Notes: generated by a model from the sequence alone, not told the origin. A stretch of DNA of 45,913 nt from Bacteroidales bacterium (GCA_024400505.1 JAKSMP010000017.1:1-45913), one strand, 5' to 3'; positions 32,801-40,172 are shown, numbered from the stretch's first letter. A program made the numbers and translations.

Positions 32801-34362
32801 AAGCGGAGGATGTCGGCACTCTGTCCGTTGGGGCAGGTGATGTTGACGTAGAGGTCGCCGATGTAGGAGTGCTCGATGTTGAGCATGACGTATTGGATAT
32901 CGTTGGGCGAGGTGACGATTTGGTAGTTGCCAAAGCCGTTGAACTCAAGCTCGGAGCGATAGGAGCAGCCGTGGTCGGAGGTGGGGTCGCAGTCTTGCCC
33001 ATCGGGCAGGAAGATGCGAGTGGGGTCGGACATGGATGCAAGGGTGTTGCGATTGATGGTGACATTGGTGTTGAGGCCAAAGCCCACCAGCACATCGGCA
33101 CTCTCGCCGGGGCAGAGGGAGGAGGGCACGCTGAGGTTGAGGTCGAGCGAGTAGTCGGATATGCCGAAGGCCACGCTGTCGTAGCAGTTGGAGCCAAACA
33201 CTTTGAGCCAGTAGTAGCCCGAGGAGGTGACGGTGATGCTCTGAGTGGTTTCGCCGGTGCTCCAGAGGTAACTGTCGGCGGGGTCGGCGGTGAGGGTTAC
33301 GGCATCGTTGCCGATGAGGGGGCGGATGCCGTTGACCACGGCCTGATAGCAGGTGGTGTGGCCGGTGACGGTGGAGCCGCATTCATCGCAGCAGAGGTCG
33401 TTTTGTTGCCGCACGGTGAATGTGTAGGCGGTGTTGTGCTGGAGGTTTTCGAATCGGCACTCGGTTTCGTTCACCAGAGTGTCGTGCCCGTTGCAGGATA
33501 CGATGTAGGGGGGTGTGTTGTTCTCGGCATACCAGCTGATGGTGATGGTGCTGGCGGTGGAGTCAACCACATGCGCGGACAGGATGGAGTCGGTGCAGAG
33601 GGGGGTGCGGCAGATGACGGTGTCGGCGCATGGGGCCGAGCCGCTGTCGGCTGTTGACACCACAGTGATGTAGTAGTGGGTGTTGCGGGAGAGGTTGTTG
33701 ATGGTGGTGTAGGAGAAGTTGCTGTGGGTGGTGTCGGTGAGGGTGTAGGTGTTGGTGGCCGGATTGTAGAGGCCATAGCTGATGAGATAGGGCTGCAGAG
33801 AATAGTTGGCCGGATCCCATGATATTTCGGCCGATGAGGTTGAGGAAGAGGTTATGTGCAGATTGCGCACAGCATTGGCGCAGGATGAGGGCGAGATGGT
33901 GTAGAATAATTCAAATCCCGCATACGTGGTTTCGTAGTTAAGACCATAGAAGTAGATTTCCATGAACCCTTCATCGGTGGATAAATCCAGGGTGGAGGTG
34001 TGTATTTCTTGCGTTGAACCATTGTAGCCGCACTGTGCTAGGATGTAGCTGTCGTCGTCCCATTGTATGTTGCCCCACACATGGATGGTGTCGCCCGGCA
34101 GGGCATAGAAAAAGACTGAGGCACGATAGACGAGTGCCATATTGCCATTGATGCCACCATTGTCGTAGAAAACGCCGGTGTCGCTCACGATGCCGCCTTC
34201 TTCGGGCGTAATGTTCCAAGGGTAACGACTGGAAACAATGCGCCAATAGCTGGCATCGTCCACATTGGAGGTGTCAAGCGTTTGGGCTTGAAGTGTATTT
34301 GCAAAGGAACAGATGATTATGGCGAACCATAGTAATCTCTTAAAGAATAAAGATTTATCCAT
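26866..34362 (-). CDS. Giant modular surface protein with T9SS type B (CHU_C) sorting domain
   Basis: About 2,498 residues with a signal peptide (MDKSLFFKRLLWFAIIICSF, cleavage after LQAQ). I use the ATG at 34362, because the ATG at 34386 would lie only ~7 nt from the inferred transcription start. Approximate order: two fibronectin-III-like domains (150-345); a proprotein-convertase P-domain-like module (430-690, YVMLNIEHSYIGDLYVNITC); a jelly-roll, carbohydrate-binding-like domain (950-1120, NGDFEQG to FGLDDISL); a second P-module (1335-1580); then about a dozen 60-90-residue repeats ending GCDSxxTLHLxV; and finally the gliding-motility C-terminal domain (2400 to end, FFPNVFTPLLETNNRF and GWDGTSQG). 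It should be exported by type IX secretion and anchored outside. Substrate or adhesion target is unknown. Confidence 0.92.
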   Translation of the reverse strand: MDKSLFFKRLLWFAIIICSFANTLQAQTLDTSNVDDASYWRIVSSRYPWNITPEEGGIVSDTGVFYDNGGINGNMALVYRASVFFYALPGDTIHVWGNIQWDDDSYILAQCGYNGSTQEIHTSTLDLSTDEGFMEIYFYGLNYETTYAGFELFYTISPSSCANAVRNLHITSSSTSSAEISWDPANYSLQPYLISYGLYNPATNTYTLTDTTHSNFSYTTINNLSRNTHYYITVVSTADSGSAPCADTVICRTPLCTDSILSAHVVDSTASTITISWYAENNTPPYIVSCNGHDTLVNETECRFENLQHNTAYTFTVRQQNDLCCDECGSTVTGHTTCYQAVVNGIRPLIGNDAVTLTADPADSYLWSTGETTQSITVTSSGYYWLKVFGSNCYDSVAFGISDYSLDLNLSVPSSLCPGESADVLVGFGLNTNVTINRNTLASMSDPTRIFLPDGQDCDPTSDHGCSYRSELEFNGFGNYQIVTSPNDIQYVMLNIEHSYIGDLYVNITCPNGQSADILRFDGNGMSYCTSSIGNDHRGWAPGNNLQGASLGLPIDQEDTQFPCDSTAPLNAAGTGWRYCWSNNNQSNYSFAPGDGLIYRFDNLAVNNYSMDSSNVAAGTNFYHPDQSFASLRGCPMNGSWYIEVIDGWGVDNGYIFGWELALNPDRLSRNSYQPSLATADLQGMYHVRTSDSTFTITAPTNLTHDTIVHYTVTINDTLGHSFDTTFTITFHPSPTNSRTIIIAENQLPYTVYGTTFADEVTDSLLAVPQPSGCDSLIYLTLRVIRNTAYAYDSVACANTLPFLWHGTTITAAGTYTATIPNALGADSLITLNLTLASNHEITTTATACDSIVVMGQTYTQNTTLTQQLTNQWGCDSVVHLNLVVEHSPTITHTPDTIVQCYRTTNLWAAGATNYEWYNAAGSYLGNGPLLRTYVTRSGYYYIHSTLMDNNRVVNGDFEQGNTGFTSQYTYMANGNGNLPQDYYAVTPQPASFISDFSAYDHTLGNGKMLIANGSNNSSHAVWQQTVSVEPNTEYQFTFWAHKLIFYSVSDENLPLLRVKINGSSLGSDTRLSNSSDWQQITHTWNSGSSTSATIAIYDINTTDGANDFGLDDISLSTQIGCQSVDSFYVTAITYVSRNICSDLMPYTWGNLTFATAGTQIDTLTDIYGLDSLVCRNVEVVPSYHNTLNQEVCDNVPYYFDGTLITASGTYTANHPTLLYGCDSSTVLNLTIHHHDSAHISGRTHLVGTQDTVTLTAAPAGSYLWSTGDTTQSIRVFESGRYTLVANPDSICPDTTFVNINRLHPALHLNIPDSICPGQSVHVNVGSAEDNNIVVGSSRSTLSVGERIFLPDGQDCDPSSDHGCSYRSQVVFDGFDANQVITSVNDIHYVMLNIEHSFIGDLYINITCPNGQSADILRFYGSGSSNCTSSIGAEHRGWSPGSNTNSTHFGNIGAYDNTANKCDSTLNPAGTGWRYCWSNNTDQNYTYAMGDGLVYRDVNRHGNIADSSHVAAGTQFYHPDQSFASLVGCPMNGAWYIEVIDGWGVDNGYIFGWELALNPDLLSVGEYNPAIDSAHIVGSFAQQTSDTTFSITAPSRFETDTTVLYSVTVFDSIGTTFDTSFSITFLPTPTRTVLQIVAENDLPVTAFGQTFADTVTNLPITWPDLQGGCDSLITYTLRVIRNTSSTLDSTICPHQLPFSWNGATFTAAGILSATIPNALGADSLINMTVSLHPTYTHDHHDTTCANQPYLFHDTTLTTTDLCTRHLPTIHGCDSAVTLHLTVHPIASTSHSDTIVQNQLAPSYTYHDTTFLPGTTSGTYTFHRSTTLGCDSTHSLHLHIWPNVSTTLDSNFCNLSDTTTIDTLSRSLLTTHGADSLVTIISHGHPAYHNHIFAQLCQGQSYTVGGTPYSATGEYLYTTTTALGCDSAVSLHLPVNPTYQLDYTDTTCADTPYPFCDTTYDTPGTYTHELTSTHGCDSVRTLQLTVYYPGTAQVYDTIVQNQLAPDHIYRGQHFTSDTTALLTFPLFRSCDSVITYNLHIWPNVSTTVDTFYCEDLPRLDTTYRHLTTSHGADSLVTIVHHVSQQYHLHTADTICAGDSALFQGSWYTLADDYDHHLTTAQGCDSLITLHLMVNPTFDHHFYDTIRRGDTILFSGTPYTTAGTYTHHLATTLGCDSTVTLHLSNRAYHQVLIVDSICMGSIYIFHGDTLRTPGTYHDTILATQEPLIDTAFTLQLVMITPYAITIDTAYNCGDNPQYLITANTDAPYITWHATPADPALDSQSHAAVIAVSPNAPTTYTAEVDHRPTETCPNQAQVEVTPIEPVRAIIEVRPEAITLEHRSIQAFNRSTGHYNQHLWYVWYDGALAFNSTERELTFDVPNHVDSLDISIDVTSSTCHDVVTLNIPILRSDIFFPNVFTPLLETNNRFMGIGNGILEYEIWIYDRFGVLVYHSTDQHEGWDGTSQGRVCPQANYVYQCRYTHQLIPNGWQTTKGSVTLLH
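27780..29200 (-). repeat. Tandem GCDS-type protein repeats (DNA level)
   Basis: The coding sequence repeats short strings such as GAGTCGCAGCCGAGGGTGGT and GGTGTAGGTGCCGG every 200-280 bp, encoding GTYTHHL...LGCDSxVTLHL. The high GC and codon bias also open long spurious ORFs on the plus strand. Confidence 0.8.
29640..30360 (-). repeat. P-domain module, copy 2 of an in-frame internal duplication
   Basis: This segment is very similar to 32322-33042; the offset at the matched GWELALNPD codons is exactly 2,682 bp (894 codons). Stretches such as that encoding FASL.GCPMNG.WYIEVIDG are nearly identical at the DNA level, which points to recent duplication or gene conversion. Confidence 0.85.
32322..33042 (-). 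repeat. P-domain module, copy 1 of an in-frame internal duplication
   Basis: Partner of 29640-30360. Both encode a short Ser/Thr stretch, FLPDGQDCDP.SDHGCSYRS, the P-like fold and a conserved GWGVDNGYIFGWELALNPD. Confidence 0.85.
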
Positions 34363-34399
34363 ATAATTCGTATTAATTCGTTGCATTTATTAGATGCTA

Positions 34400-34407
34400 C
34401 AAATATA
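34400..34407 (-). promoter_or_regulatory. -7 element of the giant surface-protein gene
   Basis: The minus strand reads TATATTTG. Its position (start near 34393) decides for the ATG at 34362 over the one at 34386. No TTG is evident at -33. Confidence 0.55.
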
Positions 34408-34503
34408 CGATTTATATTTAAATAAATTATTTTTTATTATATAAAGTAACAAAGGAATGTGTTGGCGGCATGCCATGAGCGGGGGCAAGCGAGGCCCCAA
34501 GGG

Positions 34504-35235
34504 CTAGAAGAGATAGCTGAATCCCAAGCGGATGGGGGCTCCGCCACTGGACTGGATGCCCAGGAGCAGCTGATGGGTGCGGCTGATGGAATGGATGCCC
34601 TGCAGGGGGTATTCGTCGAGATAGGATTTGTGCTGGAGGGTGGTGGTGTGGGCATAGGCAAGGGAGGCCAGGTGGAGGTAGGCATGGAGGCAGCAGTGCT
34701 GGCCTAGCATGTAGGTGGCCACGGGGGTGAGGCTCAGCTGCCACTGGCGCTGGGTGGAGGGGGTGAGGGTGCTTATGGCTTCGTCGTAGCGGTTGTAGAT
34801 GGTGGAGGTGTGGATGCCATAGCTGTGGGCATAGAGGACTTCGGCTTCGAGGTGGAGGGCAAAGCTGCCTAGGACACAGATCTGCTGGCGGGCATAGAGG
34901 CCAAGGGCGGCTGTGAAGCGGGTCTGCTGGGTGTTGGTGGCGGGCTTGAAGAGTTCGTCCACGGGGTCGTAGTAGCAATGGGTTGAGGTGGATATGCTGT
35001 TGCCCACGCTGAGGTCGAGCCCCACCTGCAATTGGCTGCTAAGGCAGTAGAAGACACGCGGAGAGAAACTGAGAGAACGGCTGTTGGGCAGCCTGTCGTT
35101 CCACGCCTGCAACCCCGACTCGGAGTAGGTGGATTGGCTGGTGGCATAGCGGCAGTCGGCACTGATGCCCCACTGGGCTTGAAGCGAGAGCGAGCCGAGG
35201 AGGAAAAGGAGGGTAAGTAATGAACGCTTGGACAT
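34504..35235 (-). CDS. Predicted outer-membrane beta-barrel protein
   Basis: A 243-residue protein with a signal peptide (MSKRSLLTLLFLLGSLSLQA, then Q). The rest alternates polar and hydrophobic residues in about ten strands (LQVGLDLSVGNSIST, LHLEAEVLYAHSYG, and so on) and ends in LGFSYLF, a C-terminal aromatic residue typical of outer-membrane barrels. I cannot assign a family. I use the ATG at 35235, because it begins the signal peptide; upstream in-frame codons would run through a terminator hairpin. It is encoded between the GH25-like gene and the giant T9SS protein gene. Confidence 0.75.
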   Translation of the reverse strand: MSKRSLLTLLFLLGSLSLQAQWGISADCRYATSQSTYSESGLQAWNDRLPNSRSLSFSPRVFYCLSSQLQVGLDLSVGNSISTSTHCYYDPVDELFKPATNTQQTRFTAALGLYARQQICVLGSFALHLEAEVLYAHSYGIHTSTIYNRYDEAISTLTPSTQRQWQLSLTPVATYMLGQHCCLHAYLHLASLAYAHTTTLQHKSYLDEYPLQGIHSISRTHQLLLGIQSSGGAPIRLGFSYLF

Positions 35236-35243
35236 GGATAATG

Positions 35244-35296
35244 AAAAAAACTCCTTGTTGATTAATGCTGAAAACAACATTGAATCAAACAAGGAG
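35244..35296 (-). terminator. Strong terminator or attenuator just before the barrel gene
   Basis: Minus-strand stem CTCCTTGTTTGATTCAATG (35278-35296) with CATTAATCAACAAGGAG (35251-35267), two single-base bulges, followed by TTTTTTT. It sits 50 bp after the GH25-like stop and ends only 9 nt before the barrel protein's ATG. Confidence 0.8.
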
Positions 35297-35346
35297 GGTT
35301 AAAAAAAAACCACAAAAAAACTCATTCTTAAATCGGGTTCAAGAGG

Positions 35347-35997
35347 TTATTTCCTCTTGAGGTTGCCCAACGCATAGGTGGGATGGAGTTTCAGCCCAGG
35401 CACGTATTCCATGATGCCGGCTACTTGCTCCTTGTCGGTGTATTGCCAGAGGGTGTAGCGGGTGGAGGGGAATTTGAGGCCGTTGCTCACGATGATGACG
35501 TGGTAGGCGGCATAGCGTTCGAGGGAGAAGTATTTGAGGTAGGTCTCCTGGGTGGCCATGATGATGGGCTTGACGCCATAGCGCTGCTCAAGCAACTCGA
35601 AGAGTTTGTCGATGCGCTTGATATTGAGGTCGTAGGGGTTGTCGGGCACCACATACACAGCGGGGGCAAGTGCCATGGTGAATCCTTTGACGGCAGCCTG
35701 GAAAGCATCAAACTGGCTTTGGGCTGAATGATGGCGGTCGTAGCGCATCACAGCACCCACGGGAAAACCGGCTTTGACGGCTTGCGAAAGGTTGGTGGCG
35801 CAGCGTGAGTCGGTGATGGTGGCACCGGTGGTGGCCATCACATATACATAGTCGAGGTCGTTCTGTTCGTGCACGGCGGGCCAATCGATAGTACCTTGAT
35901 TTTGAGATACAAAAATACCCAGAGGGGCAGTGGTCTGAGCGGCTGCCACGAAGGGCAGTGCCAGCAGGAGGGTGAGGATGATTTTGCGCATATTCAT
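35347..35997 (-). CDS. GH25 (lysozyme-fold) protein lacking catalytic acids
   Basis: A 216-residue protein with a signal peptide (MNMRKIILTLLLALPFVAAA, then Q). Its pattern follows GH25 muramidases: GIFVSQNQGTIDW (27-39), DYVYVMATTG, AVKAGFPVGAVMRY, and LWQYTDKEQVAGI. But the catalytic positions are changed. GIDVS reads GIFVS (Phe29 for Asp), the ATEG motif reads ATTG (Thr for Glu), and the late DxN is missing. It is therefore probably a non-catalytic, glycan-binding relative, periplasmic or surface-exposed. The start is the ATG at 35997; the longer reading begins with TTG at the promoter itself. A -7 element lies at 36024-36032. Confidence 0.8.
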   Translation of the reverse strand: MNMRKIILTLLLALPFVAAAQTTAPLGIFVSQNQGTIDWPAVHEQNDLDYVYVMATTGATITDSRCATNLSQAVKAGFPVGAVMRYDRHHSAQSQFDAFQAAVKGFTMALAPAVYVVPDNPYDLNIKRIDKLFELLEQRYGVKPIIMATQETYLKYFSLERYAAYHVIIVSNGLKFPSTRYTLWQYTDKEQVAGIMEYVPGLKLHPTYALGNLKRK

Positions 35998-36023
35998 TAT
36001 TATTTTTTTCGGTATTTGAATTT

Positions 36024-36032
36024 GCAAAGATA
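36024..36032 (-). promoter_or_regulatory. -7 element of the GH25-like gene
   Basis: The minus strand reads TATCTTTGC, about 27 bp upstream of the ATG at 35997. Confidence 0.6.
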
Positions 36033-36102
36033 CGAATAATTATTGAATAATGAAATTTTTCTTTGGTTGAGCCCGGTTTGAGGCTATGCTTAGGGCAGCA
36101 AT

Positions 36103-36143
36103 TAGCCCCTGCTTACGATGATTTTTATCTTAAGCAGGGGCTA
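36103..36143 (-). terminator. Dyad between the AspT-family and GH25-like genes
   Basis: Perfect 13-bp arms TAGCCCCTGCTTA and TAAGCAGGGGCTA with a 15-nt loop, 32 bp after the transporter stop. There is no T run, so it may be a Rho-independent-like hairpin of low efficiency or a protein site. Confidence 0.5.
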
Positions 36144-36174
36144 GGCTTGGGGGTAACTTATGCTGCGCGCCGAT

Positions 36175-37833
36175 CTAGATGGAGAGCGCGATGAGTATCA
36201 TGATTTCGCCCGCAAAGATGCGCAGGAACATGGTGAGGGGATAGACGGTGGCATAGGCCACGGCAGGGCGGTCGGTCTCGGTGGAGGCGTTGGCAAAAGC
36301 CAGGGCTGGTGGGTCGGTGTAGGAGCCGGAGATGAGGCCTACGATGGTGTAGTAGGGCATCTTGTAAACCAGTCGGGCCAGCAGGAATCCAATGACGATG
36401 GGCACGATGGTGATAATCAATCCGTAGATGATCCACATGTAGCCGCCGTCAACGATGGTCTGCACAAAGCCCGCGCCAGAGGTGAGGCCCACAGCACCCA
36501 GGAAGAGGCAGATGCCCATTTCGCGCAGCATCATGAGGGCCGAGGTGGTGGCATAGGTGACCACTTTGTACATGGGGCCGAAGCGAGCGATGAGGATGGA
36601 CACGATGAGGGGGCCGCCGGCCAAGCCCAATTTGACGGGCTGGGGGATGCCGGGGAACTTGATGGGGATGATGCCCACCAGGATGCCGAGCACGATGCCG
36701 ATGAAGATGGGAATGAGGTTGGGGATGTCGAGTCGCTTGAGCGAGTTGCCCAGTTTCTGAGCACATTGCTGCACGTTTTCGTCTTCGCCCACCACCAGCA
36801 CACGGTCGCCCATCTGCAGCTGGAGCGATGCCGAGGCAAGCAGGTCAACGGAGGCACGTTTCACACCGGTGATGGTCACGTTGTAGCGTTTGCCCAACTG
36901 AAGTTCGCCAATGGTGCGGCCTTGGATTTCGGGTCGGGTGACCACGATGCGCTTGGACACCAGGTTGCCGGCTTTGTCTTCCCAGGGAATTTCCTTGTCG
37001 TTGAGTTGTTCGCCAATGATTTTCACAAATTCGGGGGTGGCGTCCTTGCCAATGATGATGCGGAGGATGTCGCCTTTTCTGATGATGGTGGTGCTGTTCA
37101 CATGCTCCTCTTGGCCGTCTTGGCGCATGATGCGTGAGATGATGAACTTGCCTGTGAAGAGCTTGGTGAGCTGCTCCACGGTGAGGTTGTCAATCAGGGT
37201 CACTTTGAGGGCGATACGCTCGCGCTCGGTGGTGTTGGACGATTTGGCTTCTTGCTCCTCTTTGTTGGAGTCGATGCGCAGGATGGCGCGCATGATGATG
37301 GGCACAAAGATGATGCTGAGCACGGCCAAAGGATAGGCCACGGCATAGGCCGAGGAGAGCATAGGACCGTTGGCACTGCCGGCATCCTTGAGGGTTTGCT
37401 GGGCGGCACCGAGGGAGGGGGTGTTGGTGACGGCACCGGTCATGATACCGGTCATCACGTCGAGGGGGGTGTTGGTGGCAAAAGCCAGGATGGCTGCCGT
37501 GACGCAGGCCATCACTATCATCACTATGGCCACAATGTTGAGTTTCAGTCCGCCCTCTTTGAGCGAGGAGAAGAACGAGGGACCCACTTGGAGGCCGATG
37601 GCATAGACAAAAAGGATGAGGCCAAAATCTTTGATGAAGGTCATCATGCTGGAATCTGGCACCATGCCGAAATGGGAGAGGATGAGTCCGACGAAGAGCA
37701 CCCAGGTGACTCCGAGGGAGACTCCCTTGATTTTGAATTGGCCCAGGTACAGGCCGGCTGCAATTGTGAGAGCAAGCAGTAGGATGCTTTGTCCTACGCT
37801 AGGGGTGAAAAAGATGTCATATAACCACTGCAT
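36175..37833 (-). CDS. AspT/YidE-family transporter with two RCK_C domains
   Basis: A 552-residue inner-membrane protein of the aspartate:alanine exchanger family. Two five-to-six-helix membrane halves carry the paired signature TGAVTNTPSLGAA (about 130-143) and SGSYTDPPALAF (about 505-516). Between them, about 200-375, are two RCK_C (TrkA-C) regulatory domains (EVPVG-like and RIVVTRPEIQGRTIGEL stretches). The family exchanges small carboxylates or amino acids; the substrate here cannot be read. Length is typical. It has its own -7 element at 37919-37927, and no other gene is in the operon. Confidence 0.9.
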   Translation of the reverse strand: MQWLYDIFFTPSVGQSILLLALTIAAGLYLGQFKIKGVSLGVTWVLFVGLILSHFGMVPDSSMMTFIKDFGLILFVYAIGLQVGPSFFSSLKEGGLKLNIVAIVMIVMACVTAAILAFATNTPLDVMTGIMTGAVTNTPSLGAAQQTLKDAGSANGPMLSSAYAVAYPLAVLSIIFVPIIMRAILRIDSNKEEQEAKSSNTTERERIALKVTLIDNLTVEQLTKLFTGKFIISRIMRQDGQEEHVNSTTIIRKGDILRIIIGKDATPEFVKIIGEQLNDKEIPWEDKAGNLVSKRIVVTRPEIQGRTIGELQLGKRYNVTITGVKRASVDLLASASLQLQMGDRVLVVGEDENVQQCAQKLGNSLKRLDIPNLIPIFIGIVLGILVGIIPIKFPGIPQPVKLGLAGGPLIVSILIARFGPMYKVVTYATTSALMMLREMGICLFLGAVGLTSGAGFVQTIVDGGYMWIIYGLIITIVPIVIGFLLARLVYKMPYYTIVGLISGSYTDPPALAFANASTETDRPAVAYATVYPLTMFLRIFAGEIMILIALSI

Positions 37834-37918
37834 ACACTTATCATTTAGGGTTAATAAAAAATCTTTAAGTTGCCATAACTATGTTACTTGTCGCAAATAT
37901 GGCGTTTGCATTGACGTT

Positions 37919-37927
37919 GCAAAGATA
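37919..37927 (-). promoter_or_regulatory. -7 element of the AspT-family transporter gene
   Basis: The minus strand reads TATCTTTGC, about 86 bp upstream of the ATG at 37833. Confidence 0.55.
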
Positions 37928-37984
37928 CGAAATTTTTGTTAATTGATGGAAAATGTTTCTCCCTAATGGGGGCGAGGGAAGGGG

Positions 37985-38509
37985 TCAGCAGTTGTTGTCG
38001 ATGGGGTCGATGCAGAACTCTCTGCGTTTGCAGCGCTTGCATTCGTGGCCCATCCACACACGGTCGAATTGGTCCATGGCTTGCTCCACCAGCGAGGGGT
38101 CGTCGGTGAGTATGCCCGACTCGAAATTGCGTGTGCCTTCGCCTTTCATCCCTATGCCGGCTCCGGTGAGGTTGGCGCTGCCGATATATACTTCTTGGCT
38201 GTCGAAGATGATCATCTTGAAATGCACCCGCGGGCAGAGGGCTCGCTCCAGTCCGCCATAGAGGGCGGGATATTTGTCAAAGTCTTCACGGAATGCGGGA
38301 CCGGGCTCTTTGGCGTGTATCAGCCTCACTTCCACCCCGCGGCGGATGAGCTGGGCCAGCAGTTTGAGGAAAGGCACTTTGTCGCCTTGGCTGTCGATGT
38401 AGGCATCCTTGATGTCGGCTGTGCCTATCCACAGGGTGTGCTTCACATCTTTGCAATGGGCCAGCACTTGGGTGTAGTGGCGTGAGTTGGCGATGAAGGT
38501 GGTGGGCAT
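37985..38509 (-). CDS. Phospholipase D-like (single HKD motif) protein
   Basis: A 174-residue protein with one HKD motif: HFKMIIFDSQEVYIGSANLTG (His-x-Lys with the Asp and Ser/Asn spacing expected for PLD-like enzymes). A single motif suggests that it works as a dimer, as in Nuc-type endonucleases. It ends in a cysteine cluster (CKRCKRREFC, then C-terminal Cys), a likely metal or Fe-S site. No signal peptide is seen. It is encoded 6 bp after the exonuclease gene, so both are in one operon and may act on nucleic acids. The substrate is not certain. Confidence 0.82.
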   Translation of the reverse strand: MPTTFIANSRHYTQVLAHCKDVKHTLWIGTADIKDAYIDSQGDKVPFLKLLAQLIRRGVEVRLIHAKEPGPAFREDFDKYPALYGGLERALCPRVHFKMIIFDSQEVYIGSANLTGAGIGMKGEGTRNFESGILTDDPSLVEQAMDQFDRVWMGHECKRCKRREFCIDPIDNNC

Positions 38510-38515
38510 GGGGTG

Positions 38516-39004
38516 CTAGAGGATTTGCAATGCTATGGCGGCGCAGGCTTCGGCATCGGCCAGGGCGTGGTGGTGGTTCTTGAGGTCGTAGCCGCATTTG
38601 GCTGCTATGATGTCCAGGTTGTGGTGCCCTTCGGGCCATACTTTGCGCGATTTCAGCAGGGTGCAATAGAAGGGGTAGTCGGGGTAGTCCATCTGGTAGC
38701 ATTGAAACACCGCCTTGAGGCAGTTCTCGTCAAAGGCTTTGTTGTGGGCCACCAAGGGCAGCCCTTCGATGAGGGGCTCTATCTCGCGCCACACATCGGG
38801 AAACACCGGGGCATCGGCCGTGTCGTGCTGGGTGATGCCGTGCACGCGGGTGCACCAATAATTATAGTATTCGGGCTCGGGTTTGATGAGTGAGTAGTAT
38901 TGGTCCACTTTCACTCCGTCACGATAAACCACTATGCCCACTGCGCATACGCTGGTGCGTTCGGCATTGGCGGTCTCGAAGTCGATGGCTGCAAAATCTT
39001 TCAT
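38516..39004 (-). CDS. DEDDh 3'-5' exonuclease (DnaQ-like)
   Basis: A 162-residue single-domain exonuclease. Exo I: FAAIDFETAN with Asp8 and Glu10. Exo II: VAHNKAFDENCL. Exo III: HHALADAEACA with His and Asp. All four acids plus the DEDDh histidine are present. Such stand-alone domains remove 3' nucleotides from DNA or RNA. It is encoded 31 bp after the acyltransferase gene and 6 bp before the PLD-like gene. Confidence 0.9.
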   Translation of the reverse strand: MKDFAAIDFETANAERTSVCAVGIVVYRDGVKVDQYYSLIKPEPEYYNYWCTRVHGITQHDTADAPVFPDVWREIEPLIEGLPLVAHNKAFDENCLKAVFQCYQMDYPDYPFYCTLLKSRKVWPEGHHNLDIIAAKCGYDLKNHHHALADAEACAAIALQIL

Positions 39005-39035
39005 TGGTGGAGGGTTTGGGCTGTGGGGGATGGGC

Positions 39036-40172
39036 TTACTGATTGGTCGATTTGTATTTTACCCCAAAGAGGTAGTGGGCCAGAAATGGGCTGAGGCGGA
39101 GTATGGCACTCACCGCCAACGACAGCATCACCACCACGGCAGCCAGCAGGGTGGCCGAAAGGGTGGTGGAGAGGATGTTGGATTTGAGGTAGGTACCCAG
39201 CACGCCCATGTTGGAGAGGAAGAAATAGTGTATCAGGTAGATGTCCAGTGTGCGGCGGCCAATGAATTGGAGCGTCCTGCCCATGGTTGTTTGCTGCGAG
39301 AATACCTGCTCATTTTTGCTGAACAGCAGCACCATGGTGAGTATGCCGCAGCATTGCTGCACGAAGTTGGCAATGATCACTACCCATTTGCACAAAGGCC
39401 CTTTGGGCAGCCACAGGTGGTGGTTGAATTGCAGGGCAATGTAGATGCCTAGGAAGAGCAGTATGACAAGGGCGGAGAGGTGTTGCTGGTTGAGCCATCG
39501 GAGCACTTTCGGGCGATGGCAAGCCACGATGTTGCCAAACACAAAGAATATCAGATAGTGGGCAATGTGCTTGATGCTGAGGAAGCCGGCTAGGGTGTGG
39601 GTGGAGCTGAGGCAAGGCCAGGAGTTGATGGGGCTGTAGATGAACAATCCCACCGCCAAGCCGATGAGAGTCAGGTGAGTCCATCGCCGGGGCAGCCGGT
39701 GGAGCGCATAGGTGACAACAAAATATATAATGAATAAACCCAGCAGCACCCAGGTAAACCAGTAGCCATGTTTCCACGAAGAGGTGAAGAAATCCACTAC
39801 CAAGTCCAGGTTGTCGGGTGTGCCCAAGTGGGCTTTCCTCCAGTCTCGCAGGTCGCCCGGCACCGAATTGATGCCCATGAACGTGAACAACAGGCCGAAC
39901 ACAATTGTGGGAAGCGCTTGGATGCGTGTCTTTTTGGCCACGAGGGACTTGAACTGGCCGAAACTGGTAATCTGCGAGATGTTGTAGGCAATGAAACCGC
40001 TGATAAAGAAAAACAACGGCATGCGGAAAGTGATAGTGAACAAAGAGATGGGGGTGGAGGTGTGGAGGCAGATGCTGTGGATGTGCTGAAACACCACCAG
40101 CAGCATGGTGAATCCGCGTAGTGCATCAATCCATTGTATCCTTTGTTTTGTGCTAATTGTCGTTTCTTGCAT
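39036..40172 (-). CDS. Acyltransferase-3 family membrane protein
   Basis: A 378-residue integral membrane acyltransferase of the OafA/YrhL type, which O-acylates cell-surface glycans. The N-terminal signature IDALRGFTMLLVVFQHIHS carries the conserved Arg and His. RMPLFFFISGF follows, with about ten hydrophobic segments after it. The extracellular acceptor is unknown. It is the first gene of a three-gene operon with the exonuclease and PLD-like genes, an odd functional mix that may only reflect compact spacing. Confidence 0.88.
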   Translation of the reverse strand: MQETTISTKQRIQWIDALRGFTMLLVVFQHIHSICLHTSTPISLFTITFRMPLFFFISGFIAYNISQITSFGQFKSLVAKKTRIQALPTIVFGLLFTFMGINSVPGDLRDWRKAHLGTPDNLDLVVDFFTSSWKHGYWFTWVLLGLFIIYFVVTYALHRLPRRWTHLTLIGLAVGLFIYSPINSWPCLSSTHTLAGFLSIKHIAHYLIFFVFGNIVACHRPKVLRWLNQQHLSALVILLFLGIYIALQFNHHLWLPKGPLCKWVVIIANFVQQCCGILTMVLLFSKNEQVFSQQTTMGRTLQFIGRRTLDIYLIHYFFLSNMGVLGTYLKSNILSTTLSATLLAAVVVMLSLAVSAILRLSPFLAHYLFGVKYKSTNQ

